DNA from: Sulfuritalea sp.
Lineage (GTDB): Bacteria > Pseudomonadota > Gammaproteobacteria > Burkholderiales > Rhodocyclaceae
Assembly: GCA_023229545.1 (NCBI GenBank)
Contig: JALNZB010000002.1
Location: forward strand, 124,001 to 188,000
DNA length: 64,000 nt
Direction of reading: 5' to 3'
Made by a program: the position numbers and the translations under genes
In this document: positions 28,891 through 37,120 of the stretch, one piece after another
Numbering within the stretch: position 1 is the stretch's first letter
How the letters are laid out: every line of letters starts with the position of its first letter
Notes under the pieces: generated by a model
Database searches by the model: none
Seen by the model: the letters and a program-made list of their open reading frames with translations, nothing else
Told to the model about the DNA's origin: nothing

Positions 28891-29299
28891 GCGTCGCCTG
28901 ATGAACGAAATCAACGTCGTTCCCTACATCGACGTGATGCTGGTATTGCTCGTCATCTTCATGGTCACCGCGCCGATGATCCAGCCCGGCAGCATCGACT
29001 TGCCGAGCGTCGGCAAGAGCAGCCTGCCGCCGGTGGCGCCGCTGGAAGTCATCATCAAGGCCGATACTTCCCTGGCGTTGCGTGACCGCGCCAAGGGCAG
29101 TACCGAGCATGCCGTGACGCGCAGCGAACTTGCCAGCCAGATCAAGGAGGCGCAGGCGGCCAATCCGCAGCAGGCGGTGCTGATTGCCGGCGATCGCAGC
29201 GTGAAATACGAAGTGGTATTGGGCGTCATGGACGAATTGCAGCGTCAGCAGGTGGCCAAAATCGGCCTGCTGGTGCAGCCGGTGGCTTCGCGCAAGTGA
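28883..29299 (+). CDS. tolR: Tol-Pal system subunit TolR
   Basis: ExbD-family partner of TolQ. The 138-residue protein has MNEINVVPYIDVMLVLLVIFMVTAPM, with the protonatable Asp at the start of the single membrane helix, then a periplasmic domain ending VAKIGLLVQPV. The start overlaps the glycosyltransferase 3' end; ATG at 28901 (MNEIN) is an alternative start. The stop overlaps the tolA GTG start. Confidence 0.95.
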   Translation: MRKRRLMNEINVVPYIDVMLVLLVIFMVTAPMIQPGSIDLPSVGKSSLPPVAPLEVIIKADTSLALRDRAKGSTEHAVTRSELASQIKEAQAANPQQAVLIAGDRSVKYEVVLGVMDELQRQQVAKIGLLVQPVASRK

Positions 29300-30036
29300 G
29301 CGCGGATTCGCCGATCCTGCCGCGCGGCAACAAGCCCGGCAAGCGTATTTCCATCGCACTGGCGATTCTGGTGCATCTGCTGCTGGCCGGTTTCCTGTTC
29401 TACGGCGTGCGCTGGCAGACCAAGGCCACCGACGTGGTCGAAGTCGAACTGGTGCGCGCCACTGCGGAGCCAGTTGCCGTACCGCCAGCGCCGACTGTTG
29501 AGCTGCCGCCCGCACCTCCGCCCGAGCCGAAACCGGAGCCGAAACCGGAGCCCAAGCCTCTGCCGAAGCCGGACATCGCGATCAAGGACAAGGAAAAGCC
29601 CAAGCCGCCGCCGAAGGTGGAGCCGACACCGCGTGTCGACCCCTTCCGGAAACAACTCGAACAGGAAGACAAGCAACTGATACAGCGCAAGAACCTCGAC
29701 AACGCCGCACGGGAAGTCGCGCTGAAGCAAGCGGCGCAGGCCGCCTCCGCTCGCAGCAAGGCCATCGCCGATTATCTTGGCCGTATTCGCAGCAAGATTC
29801 GCGGCAACATTGTGGTGCCGCCGGAAATCAAGGGCAATCCGGAAGCGGTGTTCGACGTTACGCAATTGCCCAGCGGCGAAATCGTTACCGTGCGGCTCAA
29901 GCGTTCATCCGGCCACACGACGCTGGACGCCGCCATCGAACGCGCCATTCTCAAGTCCAACCCGCTGCCCAAACCGCAACAGTCCGATCTATTCGAGCGC
30001 TCCCTCGAACTGCACTTCAAGCCGCTCGACGACTGA
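29296..30036 (+). CDS. tolA: Cell envelope integrity protein TolA
   Basis: Energy-transducing arm linking TolQR to Pal and TolB. The 246-residue protein has one N-terminal membrane helix (about 18-36), a Pro/Lys-rich stretch of PKPEPKPEPKP type, a helical domain rich in Gln, Ala and Lys, and a TonB/TolA C-terminal domain (GNIVVPPEIKGNPEAVFDVTQLPSGEIVTVRLKRSSG). It is shorter than the E. coli protein, as is usual in betaproteobacteria. It starts with GTG overlapping tolR. VAVPPAPTV in the proline-rich part comes from a dispersed-repeat copy. Confidence 0.93.
   Translation: MSADSPILPRGNKPGKRISIALAILVHLLLAGFLFYGVRWQTKATDVVEVELVRATAEPVAVPPAPTVELPPAPPPEPKPEPKPEPKPLPKPDIAIKDKEKPKPPPKVEPTPRVDPFRKQLEQEDKQLIQRKNLDNAAREVALKQAAQAASARSKAIADYLGRIRSKIRGNIVVPPEIKGNPEAVFDVTQLPSGEIVTVRLKRSSGHTTLDAAIERAILKSNPLPKPQQSDLFERSLELHFKPLDD
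29476..29499 (-). repeat. Dispersed 25-bp repeat, copy 5 (in tolA)
   Basis: Opposite orientation to tolA; minus strand reads GTCGGCGCTGGCGGTACGGC. In tolA it is translated AVPPAPTV. Confidence 0.65.
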
Positions 30037-30075
30037 CGCCTGGAGGACCGCGACCGAGGCGTTATAATCCCATCG

Positions 30076-31347
30076 ATGAAATTCCAGCGTCTTGTTCTTG
30101 CCTGCGCTACCGGACTGGCTTTGTGTTCTCCCGCCGCCCACGCGCAACTTACGGTCGAAATTACCGGTGCCGGCGCCAATCGCCTGCCCGTGGCCATTGC
30201 CGACTTCACTGGCGAACGCATCGTTGCCCAGGCGCTGACCTCGGTGGTGCGCGCCGATCTCGAACGCAGCGGCCTGTTTCGCCTGGTCGATGCCGGCAGC
30301 CCGCTGGCCGACAGCGCCACGCCCGCTTTTGAAGACCTCAAGGCGCGCGGCGCCGACGCCGTTGCCGGCGGCAGCGTGGCGATGGCCGCCGATGGCCGTT
30401 ACGAAACCCGCATCCGCCTGTCCGACGTACCCAGGCAGGCCGCGCTGGGCAACCCGGCCTACCTGCACACCGGCGCGCAGTTGCGCGCAACCGCCCACCG
30501 CATCGCCGATTTCATCTACGAAAAGCTCACCGGCGAACCTGGCGTGTTTTCGACGCGCATCGCTTATGTGGTCAAGAGCACCGGCCGCTACGAACTGAAA
30601 ATCGCCGACGCCGACGGCAGCAACGATCAGGCGGCACTGGCTTCGCGCGAGCCGATCATCTCGCCGGCCTGGTCGCCCGACGGCAGCAAGCTGGCTTATG
30701 TGTCGTTCGAGGCGAAGAAGCCGATAGTCTATGTGCATGACCTTGCGAGCGGGCGGCGCCATGTCGCCGCCAACTTCAAGGGCTCGAATTCCGCGCCGGC
30801 CTGGTCGCCCGATGGCAAGCAACTGGCTGTCGTGTTGTCCAAGGACGGCTCCTCGCAACTGTATGTCGTCAACGCCGACGGTAGCGGCGTGTCGCGCATC
30901 GCCACATCCTCCGGCATCGACACCGAACCGCGCTGGGCGCCGGACGGCCAGTTCATCTACTTCACCTCCGATCGCGGCGGCAGTCCACAAATCTACCGCA
31001 TCGCCACGTCCGGAGGCAATGCTGAACGAGTCACCTTCGAGGGCAGCTACAACGTCACGCCACGGCCTTCGCCGGACGGCAAGAGCCTCGCCTTCATCGC
31101 CCGCAACGGCGGTCGCTTCCAGTTGGCGTTGATGGACCTGGCGACCAAACAGACGCAGATTCTGACCGATTCCACCAAGGATGAATCGCCCAGTTTCGCC
31201 CCCAACGGCCGCATGATCCTGTATGCCACCGAGATCGGCGGGCGCGGCGTGCTGGCGGCGGTTTCCAGCGACGGTCGCGTCAAGCAAAAGCTCTCCGTGC
31301 AGGCCGCCGACGTGCGGGAACCCGCCTGGGGTCCCCTGGTCAGATAA
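30076..31347 (+). CDS. tolB: Tol-Pal system beta-propeller protein TolB
   Basis: Periplasmic Pal-binding protein. The 423-residue precursor has a signal peptide ending AHA-QLTVEI (about 1-23), an N-terminal domain, and a propeller with repeated SPAWSPDGSKLAYVSFE, SAPAWSPDGKQLAVVLS, EPRWAPDGQFIYFTSDR and TPRPSPDGKSLAFIA blades. It follows tolA after 39 bases. Confidence 0.97.
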   Translation: MKFQRLVLACATGLALCSPAAHAQLTVEITGAGANRLPVAIADFTGERIVAQALTSVVRADLERSGLFRLVDAGSPLADSATPAFEDLKARGADAVAGGSVAMAADGRYETRIRLSDVPRQAALGNPAYLHTGAQLRATAHRIADFIYEKLTGEPGVFSTRIAYVVKSTGRYELKIADADGSNDQAALASREPIISPAWSPDGSKLAYVSFEAKKPIVYVHDLASGRRHVAANFKGSNSAPAWSPDGKQLAVVLSKDGSSQLYVVNADGSGVSRIATSSGIDTEPRWAPDGQFIYFTSDRGGSPQIYRIATSGGNAERVTFEGSYNVTPRPSPDGKSLAFIARNGGRFQLALMDLATKQTQILTDSTKDESPSFAPNGRMILYATEIGGRGVLAAVSSDGRVKQKLSVQAADVREPAWGPLVR

Positions 31348-31403
31348 AGTTCCGATAACTTTCGACAAGACACCTTCGTCAATAATTCATCGAGGAAACC
31401 ATC

Positions 31404-31946
31404 ATGCGCGCTCTCATTTCCATCTCCGCCGTGACCCTGCTGCTGGCCGCCTGCGGTTCGCAGCCGCCGGCGCCCGAACAGAACCCGGCCGGCGTCGAAT
31501 CGCGCACGCCCGGCGCGATCAAGGTCGATACCGCCCCCGTGACCCAGGTCAAGCCCGAACCCTTCGATCCCGGCAGCATCGCCGCGCTGAAAGATCCGCG
31601 CAGCCCGCTGTCCAGGCGCAGCATCTACTTCGACTACGACAGCTATGTCGTCAAGGACGAGTTCCAGACGCTGCTGGCGGCCCATGGCAAATTTCTCGTG
31701 GCCAATCCGAAAATGAAAATGCTGATTCAGGGCAATGCCGATGAACGCGGCAGTCGCGAGTACAACCTGGCGCTGGGCCAGAAGCGCGCCGAGGCGGTGA
31801 AGAAGGCGCTGGCCCTGCTCGGCGCCAGGGAAGAGCAGCTTGAATCGGTCAGTCTCGGCGAAGAGAAACCGTTGTGCACCGAAGCCACCGAGGAGTGCTG
31901 GGGCCAGAATCGCCGCGGCGACATGCTCTATTCGGGCGAATTCTGA
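31404..31946 (+). CDS. pal: Peptidoglycan-associated lipoprotein Pal
   Basis: Outer-membrane lipoprotein that grips peptidoglycan through an OmpA-like domain. The 180-residue precursor has lipobox LLAAC near residue 17. The C-terminal domain contains RRSIYFDYDSYVVKDEF and MLIQGNADERGSREYNLALGQKRAEAVKKAL, with the diaminopimelate-binding Asp/Arg pattern. It lies between tolB and cpoB with short gaps. Confidence 0.97.
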   Translation: MRALISISAVTLLLAACGSQPPAPEQNPAGVESRTPGAIKVDTAPVTQVKPEPFDPGSIAALKDPRSPLSRRSIYFDYDSYVVKDEFQTLLAAHGKFLVANPKMKMLIQGNADERGSREYNLALGQKRAEAVKKALALLGAREEQLESVSLGEEKPLCTEATEECWGQNRRGDMLYSGEF

Positions 31947-31948
31947 AC

Positions 31949-32701
31949 ATGCGCTTCGGCGGGGTTTCACTGGCGGTTGCGCTGCTGCTGATCGCGGCGC
32001 TGCCCGCGCCTGCCCGGGCAGGCATGTTCGACGACGAGGAAGCGCGCGCCAAAATCGAACAACTGCGCGAACAACTGCGAACCGAGGTGACCGACCTCGG
32101 CAAACGCGCCGACATCGTCAGTCGCAACCAGATCGATTTTGCCAACCAGGTCGAAGCCATCAAGGCCGATATCGCCAAATTGCGCGGCCAGATCGAAGTT
32201 CTGACGTATGAAGTGGAGGCCGCCCAGAAGCGCCAGAAGGATTTTTACGTCGACCTCGACAATCGGCTGAGGAAGCTCGAACAACCGCCCGTCGAAGCCA
32301 AACCCGAGGCCGCGAAAGCCGACCCGGCGCTGGAAACTCATGACTACGAGGCCGCGCTGGCAGGCATCAAGGCCGCGAAATTCAAGGAGGCCGCCGCAGC
32401 CTTCCTCGCCTTCATCAAGACCTACCCGGACAGCACACTCGCCGCATCGGCGCATTACTGGGGCGCCTACGCTCACGCCCAGGCCAGGGATCACGCCGGC
32501 GCCGCCGAACTTTTCGGCAAGTTTGCCGCCGGCTGGCCCAATGATGAGCGCGCATCGGGAGCGTTGGAAAGCCGTGTGGCGAGTCTCGAAGCCATCAAGG
32601 ATGCGAAGGGCGCACGGGCCACCCTCGTGCAACTGGCCGAAAAATACCCCAACACCGATGCCGGCAAGAGGGCGAAGCTCAGGCTGAAGAAGAAAAAGTA
32701 G
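31949..32701 (+). CDS. cpoB: Cell division coordinator CpoB (YbgF)
   Basis: Periplasmic TPR protein that couples PBP1B activity to Tol-driven constriction. The 250-residue precursor has a signal peptide (about 1-24, cleavage near ARA-G), a coiled-coil segment (EARAKIEQLREQLRTEVTDL onward) and C-terminal TPRs starting DYEAALAGIKAAKFKEAAAAF. The ATG at 31949, 2 bases after the pal stop, gives the signal peptide. Confidence 0.94.
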   Translation: MRFGGVSLAVALLLIAALPAPARAGMFDDEEARAKIEQLREQLRTEVTDLGKRADIVSRNQIDFANQVEAIKADIAKLRGQIEVLTYEVEAAQKRQKDFYVDLDNRLRKLEQPPVEAKPEAAKADPALETHDYEAALAGIKAAKFKEAAAAFLAFIKTYPDSTLAASAHYWGAYAHAQARDHAGAAELFGKFAAGWPNDERASGALESRVASLEAIKDAKGARATLVQLAEKYPNTDAGKRAKLRLKKKK

Positions 32702-33357
32702 TGCCTGTGCAACAAGACGCCATGTTGCGCGTCACCGAAATCTTCCACTCCATTCAGGGCGAATCCAGCCGCGTCGGGCTGCCCACGGTATTTGTGCGGC
32801 TCACCGGCTGTCCGCTGCGTTGCGTCTGGTGCGATACGGAATACGCCTTCGGCGGCGGCGAATCCCTGAGCATTGCCGATATCGTGCAGCGGGTCGCCGC
32901 GTTCGACTGCGCCACGGTCTGCGTCACCGGCGGCGAACCGCTGGCGCAGAAAAACTGCCTGCCGCTGCTGGCCGCCTTATGCGATTCGGGTTATTCGGTG
33001 TCGCTCGAAACCAGCGGCGCGCTCGACATCGGCGACGTCGATCCGCGCGTCGCGCGCATCGTCGACCTCAAGGCGCCCGGCTCGGGAGAACAGGCGAAAA
33101 ACCGCTGGCAGAATCTCGACCTGCTGACGGCCCATGACGAAGTGAAGTTCGTCCTCGCCTCGCGCGAGGACTATGACTGGGCGGTATCGGCGTGTCGCCG
33201 GCGCCGACTCTTCGAGCGTTGCCCGGTGCTGTTCTCACCCGTGCCGGGGCAACTCGATCCGGCGCAACTGGCGCAATGGATACTCGACGACCGCCTGCCG
33301 GTGCGCTTTCAGTTGCAGTTGCACAAGCTGCTGTGGGGTGGCAGCAAGGGCCGTTAA
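32701..33357 (+). CDS. queE: 7-carboxy-7-deazaguanine synthase QueE
   Basis: Radical SAM enzyme of the queuosine/preQ0 pathway, converting 6-carboxytetrahydropterin to 7-carboxy-7-deazaguanine. The 218-residue protein has TEIFHSIQGESSRVGLPTVFVRLTGCPLRC and the cluster motif CPLRCVWCD (CxxxCxxC), then VTGGEPLAQKN. The pal-cpoB-queE order is standard; queC, often next, is absent from the window. Start is GTG 32701 (overlapping the cpoB stop) or ATG 32722. ACRRRRLFE near the end is encoded by a dispersed-repeat copy. Confidence 0.95.
   Translation: MPVQQDAMLRVTEIFHSIQGESSRVGLPTVFVRLTGCPLRCVWCDTEYAFGGGESLSIADIVQRVAAFDCATVCVTGGEPLAQKNCLPLLAALCDSGYSVSLETSGALDIGDVDPRVARIVDLKAPGSGEQAKNRWQNLDLLTAHDEVKFVLASREDYDWAVSACRRRRLFERCPVLFSPVPGQLDPAQLAQWILDDRLPVRFQLQLHKLLWGGSKGR
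33189..33212 (-). repeat. Dispersed 25-bp repeat, copy 6 (in queE)
   Basis: Minus strand reads GTCGGCGCCGGCGACACG, one change from the core. Translated in queE as CRRRRLF. Confidence 0.65.
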
Positions 33358-34259
33358 AGACATGGGAGCGCCGGGCCGCGCGGCACGCGAGCCAGTTGCC
33401 AGTTTTCTTTTGCCCAGTTCCAGAGTTCGTTCACCGCCGCGCTGGACAATTCAGGCGGCGGTTGCTGGCCAAGGAATTCCAGCGCCGCATACAACGCCGG
33501 GGCGGGCCGCGACAAATCCACGGCTGCTGCGCGCGTCTGCTTCGACAGCTTTTCGCCGGCGGTATTGACCGCCACCGGCAGATGCGCATAAGCCGGCGTC
33601 GGCAAGCCAAGGCACTGTTGCAGGAATATCTGGCGCGCGGTCGAGGCCAGCAGATCGGCGCCGCGCACGACATGGGTGATGCCGGCCTCGGCATCGTCGA
33701 CCACCACCGCCAACTGATAGGCGAACAGGCCGTCGGCGCGCAACAGGATGAAGTCGCCCGCGTCGCTGGCCAGATCGCTGACGATGCGGCCCTGGATCGC
33801 ATCGTCGAAACTCACCCGGGCGTCATCCACGCGCAAACGCCAGGCACGCGCCGCGCGGCCCGCAGGCAGTCCCTGGCGGCAGGTACCCGGATAGATCGCC
33901 GCGCCATCGGGCGCAATGGCCGAATCCGCCAGCTCGCGGCGCGTGCAGGCGCAGGGAAACACCCGGCCCGCCGCCTTCAGCCGCTCCAGCGCCGCCGCAT
34001 AGGTTTCGGTACGGCGGCTCTGCCAGACCACCTCGCCATCCCACGCGAAACCGCAGGCCTCCAGCGCGCGCAGAATTTCGGACGCCGCCGCCGCCGAACA
34101 GCGGGGCGCATCGACATCTTCCATGCGCAGAAGCCATTCGCCGCCCCTGGTCCGCGCTTCCAGGAACGAGCCGGTGGCGGCCACCAGCGAACCGAAATGC
34201 AACGGCCCGGTGGGCGAGGGAGCGAAGCGACCGCGATAAGCAAATCCGGAATTAGTCAT
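33354..34259 (-). CDS. gluQ: Glutamyl-Q tRNA(Asp) synthetase
   Basis: Attaches glutamate to the queuosine at position 34 of tRNA-Asp; a GluRS paralogue lacking the anticodon domain. The 301-residue protein has RFAPSPTGPLHFGSLVAA (HIGH region), the zinc ligands in CACTRREL with YPGTC, and AGEKLSKQTRA (KMSKS region). The start at 34259 (MTNSGFAYRGRF) fits the family; ten upstream codons are also open. It is convergent with queE, overlapping by 4 bases, so two queuosine-related genes lie side by side. Confidence 0.93.
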   Translation of the reverse strand: MTNSGFAYRGRFAPSPTGPLHFGSLVAATGSFLEARTRGGEWLLRMEDVDAPRCSAAAASEILRALEACGFAWDGEVVWQSRRTETYAAALERLKAAGRVFPCACTRRELADSAIAPDGAAIYPGTCRQGLPAGRAARAWRLRVDDARVSFDDAIQGRIVSDLASDAGDFILLRADGLFAYQLAVVVDDAEAGITHVVRGADLLASTARQIFLQQCLGLPTPAYAHLPVAVNTAGEKLSKQTRAAAVDLSRPAPALYAALEFLGQQPPPELSSAAVNELWNWAKENWQLARVPRGPALPCL

Positions 34260-34328
34260 CGGGCACAGTGATAGCACGCCGCGCGGCAAAACGGTAGCAT
34301 TTGGTCTTCATCAATCAGGGAGCCGCCC

Positions 34329-34697
34329 ATGGCCACGCTGGAACTCAACACCGACAATTTTCAACCCACCATCAATAACAACGCCACGGTCATCGTAGAC
34401 TTTTGGGCGCCGTGGTGTGCGCCGTGCCGCGCCTTTGCGCCGACCTTCGAGGCGGCATCGGAAAAGCGGTCCGACATCGTCTTCGCCAAGGTGAATACCG
34501 AAGCGCAGCAGGAAATCGCCGCCGCCTTCAGCATCCGTTCCATCCCCACCCTGATGGTTTTTCGCGACCAGATCATCATTTATTCCGAGCCCGGCTCGCT
34601 GCCCGCCACCGCCTTCGATGGACTGATCGACCAGATCATGGCGCTCGACATGGACATGGTGCGCGCGCAAATCGCGGAACAGGAAGAAGCGGGTTAA
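34329..34697 (+). CDS. Thioredoxin-family protein
   Basis: A 122-residue cytoplasmic thioredoxin fold with the active site FWAPWCAPCRAFAPTF (CAPC in place of the usual CGPC), AKVNTEAQQEIAAAFSIRSIPTLMVFRDQ with the cis-proline, and no signal peptide. A GGGAG site precedes the ATG. The altered dipeptide and C-terminal extension suggest a thioredoxin-like reductant distinct from housekeeping TrxA. It stands alone between gluQ and a diguanylate cyclase. Confidence 0.88.
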   Translation: MATLELNTDNFQPTINNNATVIVDFWAPWCAPCRAFAPTFEAASEKRSDIVFAKVNTEAQQEIAAAFSIRSIPTLMVFRDQIIIYSEPGSLPATAFDGLIDQIMALDMDMVRAQIAEQEEAG

Positions 34698-34700
34698 GTC

Positions 34701-34725
34701 GCCGCCCCGCCAGCGCCGACTGTTG
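34701..34725 (-). repeat. Dispersed 25-bp repeat, copy 7
   Basis: Intergenic, 4 bases after the thioredoxin stop. Minus strand reads GTCGGCGCTGGCGGGGCGGC. Confidence 0.65.
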
Positions 34726-34797
34726 TCACTTGGGGCACAGGCCGGGGTATAAGATTCGGGCTTTCGCGCGCCGGTTCGCCGTGCAGGAGGTTATCCA

Positions 34798-36756
34798 ATG
34801 CAATTCAAGCGAATATCGACCTCTACGGCCCTGATCCTCCTTGTAACAAGCGGGCTGATCCTGATTCTCGTCGGCTGGGGGCTGGGCGTCAGCGCGCGCA
34901 TCTCCGCCGTCGACAGAGCCTGGATCGACTACAACGCCAGGGCGGCAGCCTCTTACGCAGCATTCTCCGATGTCAGCCGGCATCTCGGCTACGGCGGCTT
35001 CATTCACGACTTCAAGAATTACGTCCTGCGCCGGGATGAAAAATATGCGGAGAAGATCGACAGGGATTTGATCGGCCTGTTCGCCGCCATGGAGCGCCTC
35101 GATAGCTTGTTGTCGGAACCGGACGAGCGCGCGGCATTGGCAAGGCTCCGCGCCACCGTGCTGGAATATCGCGACAAATACACGGTGGCCAGGCGCATGG
35201 TGGCTGCAGGTGCGGACCCGGTAGCCATCGACAAGGTGGTCAAAGTGGACGATTCTCCGGCCCTCGAGGCGCGAGCGATTCTGCTTCGGCGCATCGTCGA
35301 ACGCGGCGACAGCGCGCGAGTATCGTCCGCCCACGCTTTGGAGGCTGCCGAGAATTTTCTGCATCTGGGGGCGCTCATCCTGATCCCCGTGTTTGCGGTT
35401 GCCTGGCTCACCCACAATTTCACACGAAGGATCGAGTCCTCGGGTAATGAAGCGAAGGCGGCGCGAGAGCAAACAGAGCTATTGCTGGAAACCGCACCCG
35501 ATCCGATGCTCGCCGTGGATTCAGGTGGGCGCATTCGTCGCGCCAACTCAATGGCGGTTGGCTATTTTGGCTACCCGCGTGAAACATTGCTGGGAATGAA
35601 GGTTGATGCCTTGTTGCCGGAGCGATACCGTAAGGAGCATGACGCACTACGGTCGGTGTTTCTGCAATCACCGACTCACAGTCCCATGGCGCGAGACCGT
35701 GGAAAGATATCGTTGGCCGGCGGCGATGAACGGGATGTCGCCGTCAGCCTGAGCCGTTTCAATGTCGGAGAAGAAACCTTTACCACCGTAGCGCTACGCG
35801 ACATCACCGAGCAGAGGATCGCCGAGGAGGAATTGCATCTCGCCGCCAGCGTATTCGACAACTCGGCGGAAAGTCTCATGGTCACCGATGCCAGCGGGAT
35901 CATTATCTCCGTCAATCCGGCATTCACTGTCCTTACCGGCTACAGCGCGGCGGAAGCGCTCGGACAGAATCCCAGCCTGATCCGTTCCGATCGCCATGGC
36001 CCGGAATTTTACAAATCCATGTGGCAAGTCCTGCTCAAGGATGGCCTCTGGCGAGGGGAAATATGGAACCGCAAGAAAAGTGGCGAAGCCTACCTGGAGT
36101 GGCGGACCATCAAGCGCATCGACGATAACGAGGGAAATCCGGTGCGCTACGTCTCCGTTTCCCACGACATCACCGAGTTGCGGCGCAAGGACGAAAAAAT
36201 CCATCACCTCGCATTTCACGATGCCCTTACCGGCATGCCAAACCGCGCGCTGTTGCAGGAGCGCCTTGAGCATGGCCTTGAACGGGCCCGGCGCGAGGGA
36301 ATCGGCCTGGTGGTGATGTTCCTGGACCTCGATCGCTTCAAGGCCGTCAATGACACTCTGGGTCATGCCGTGGGTGACATGTTGCTTCAGGACGTGGCCC
36401 GGCGCATCAAGGGTCGGCTGCGCGTCTCGGATACCCTGGCTCGTCTTGGCGGCGATGAGTTCGTCGTGCTCATGGAAGAGGTGAACGACCCGGCCGTATG
36501 CTCCCACATGGCGGAAGAGATCATCACTGTTGTCGGTCAGCCCATGGAATTGAGCGGGCATACCGTTCAAGTCGGGACTTCGGTGGGAATTGCCTCTTTC
36601 CCGAAAGACGGCGAGGACGTTCAGGAGTTGATGAAGAACGCCGATACGGCAATGTACGCCGCGAAGTCGGCCGGACGAAACACCTATCGCATTTTTCAGC
36701 CGGAGATGCTCGAACGGACGGCGACCGCGCAAGCCGAACAAGCCAATGCCGTTTGA
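34798..36756 (+). CDS. Membrane diguanylate cyclase with two PAS domains
   Basis: Makes c-di-GMP from two GTP. The 652-residue protein has TM1 (about 11-31), a helical periplasmic sensor (32-185), TM2 (about 190-208), PAS1 (about 228-345, LLLETAPDPMLAVDSGG), PAS2 (about 350-470, GIIISVNPAFTVLTGYSAAEALGQNP) and a GGDEF domain. The active site GGDEF is at about 550, and the inhibitory I-site RVSD lies 5 residues ahead of it, so product feedback is expected. A strong GGAGG site lies 7 bases before the ATG. No EAL domain is present. Confidence 0.93.
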   Translation: MQFKRISTSTALILLVTSGLILILVGWGLGVSARISAVDRAWIDYNARAAASYAAFSDVSRHLGYGGFIHDFKNYVLRRDEKYAEKIDRDLIGLFAAMERLDSLLSEPDERAALARLRATVLEYRDKYTVARRMVAAGADPVAIDKVVKVDDSPALEARAILLRRIVERGDSARVSSAHALEAAENFLHLGALILIPVFAVAWLTHNFTRRIESSGNEAKAAREQTELLLETAPDPMLAVDSGGRIRRANSMAVGYFGYPRETLLGMKVDALLPERYRKEHDALRSVFLQSPTHSPMARDRGKISLAGGDERDVAVSLSRFNVGEETFTTVALRDITEQRIAEEELHLAASVFDNSAESLMVTDASGIIISVNPAFTVLTGYSAAEALGQNPSLIRSDRHGPEFYKSMWQVLLKDGLWRGEIWNRKKSGEAYLEWRTIKRIDDNEGNPVRYVSVSHDITELRRKDEKIHHLAFHDALTGMPNRALLQERLEHGLERARREGIGLVVMFLDLDRFKAVNDTLGHAVGDMLLQDVARRIKGRLRVSDTLARLGGDEFVVLMEEVNDPAVCSHMAEEIITVVGQPMELSGHTVQVGTSVGIASFPKDGEDVQELMKNADTAMYAAKSAGRNTYRIFQPEMLERTATAQAEQANAV

Positions 36757-36822
36757 ATTGACGGGAACTGGAACGCTGGCGGGAATGATCGCCCGGACGC
36801 CTTGCTCTGCACTGCCTTCGGG

Positions 36823-36844
36823 GCGCCGTCCGCACCGACTGTTG
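36823..36844 (-). repeat. Partial dispersed repeat
   Basis: Degenerate, deleted copy (minus strand begins CAGTCGGTGCGGACGGCGC) in the gap after the first diguanylate cyclase. The rest of 36757-36900 shows nothing else. Confidence 0.35.
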
Positions 36845-36901
36845 AGATGTGCGACGAGCCCGCGACCTGCAACCCTATGCCGTAGGTAATAGGGGTCATG
36901 G

Positions 36902-36907
36902 TATATT
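36902..36907 (+). promoter_or_regulatory. -10 box for the riboswitch leader
   Basis: TATATT immediately ahead of the aptamer; transcription would start near 36914. No convincing -35 box is seen. Confidence 0.45.
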
Positions 36908-37022
36908 GGAAAAATCCGATAAGGGCAACCCTCGCCGAAAGCTGGGGACGCAAAGTTCCGATCCAAGGGTGCAGACCTATGATCGAGGGACTGCCGGGCA
37001 CCAACCAGACAACCACCGGCAG
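36908..37022 (+). ncRNA. c-di-GMP-I (GEMM) riboswitch
   Basis: The segment AGGGCAACC (36921-36929), a GAAA tetraloop (36937-36940) and GGGGACGCAAAG (36944-36955) reproduce the GEMM-I aptamer core, including the tetraloop and its receptor-side GACGCAAAG. A second helix closes with GGGACTGCCGG (36987-36997). AGGGCAA matches the c-di-GMP-binding form as I recall it; a cGAMP variant cannot be excluded. CTGCCGG (36991-36997) can pair with CCGGCAG (37016-37022), a candidate expression platform. It lies about 100 bases upstream of a diguanylate cyclase, which implies feedback on c-di-GMP synthesis. Confidence 0.9.
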
Positions 37023-37120
37023 CTACAAATGGCTTTGCGAAATTGTTGCACTATTCGTTTCGACGTTCCGCCTGCGGATGCTCGTTGCGGCGACGCTCGA
37101 TTGATCCAACGCCGGATCGA

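Noticed and set aside
36908..37000. cGAMP (GEMM-Ib) riboswitch instead of c-di-GMP
   Set aside because: The AGGGCAA segment agrees with the c-di-GMP form as I recall it and the neighbour is a diguanylate cyclase; not fully excluded without a covariance search.
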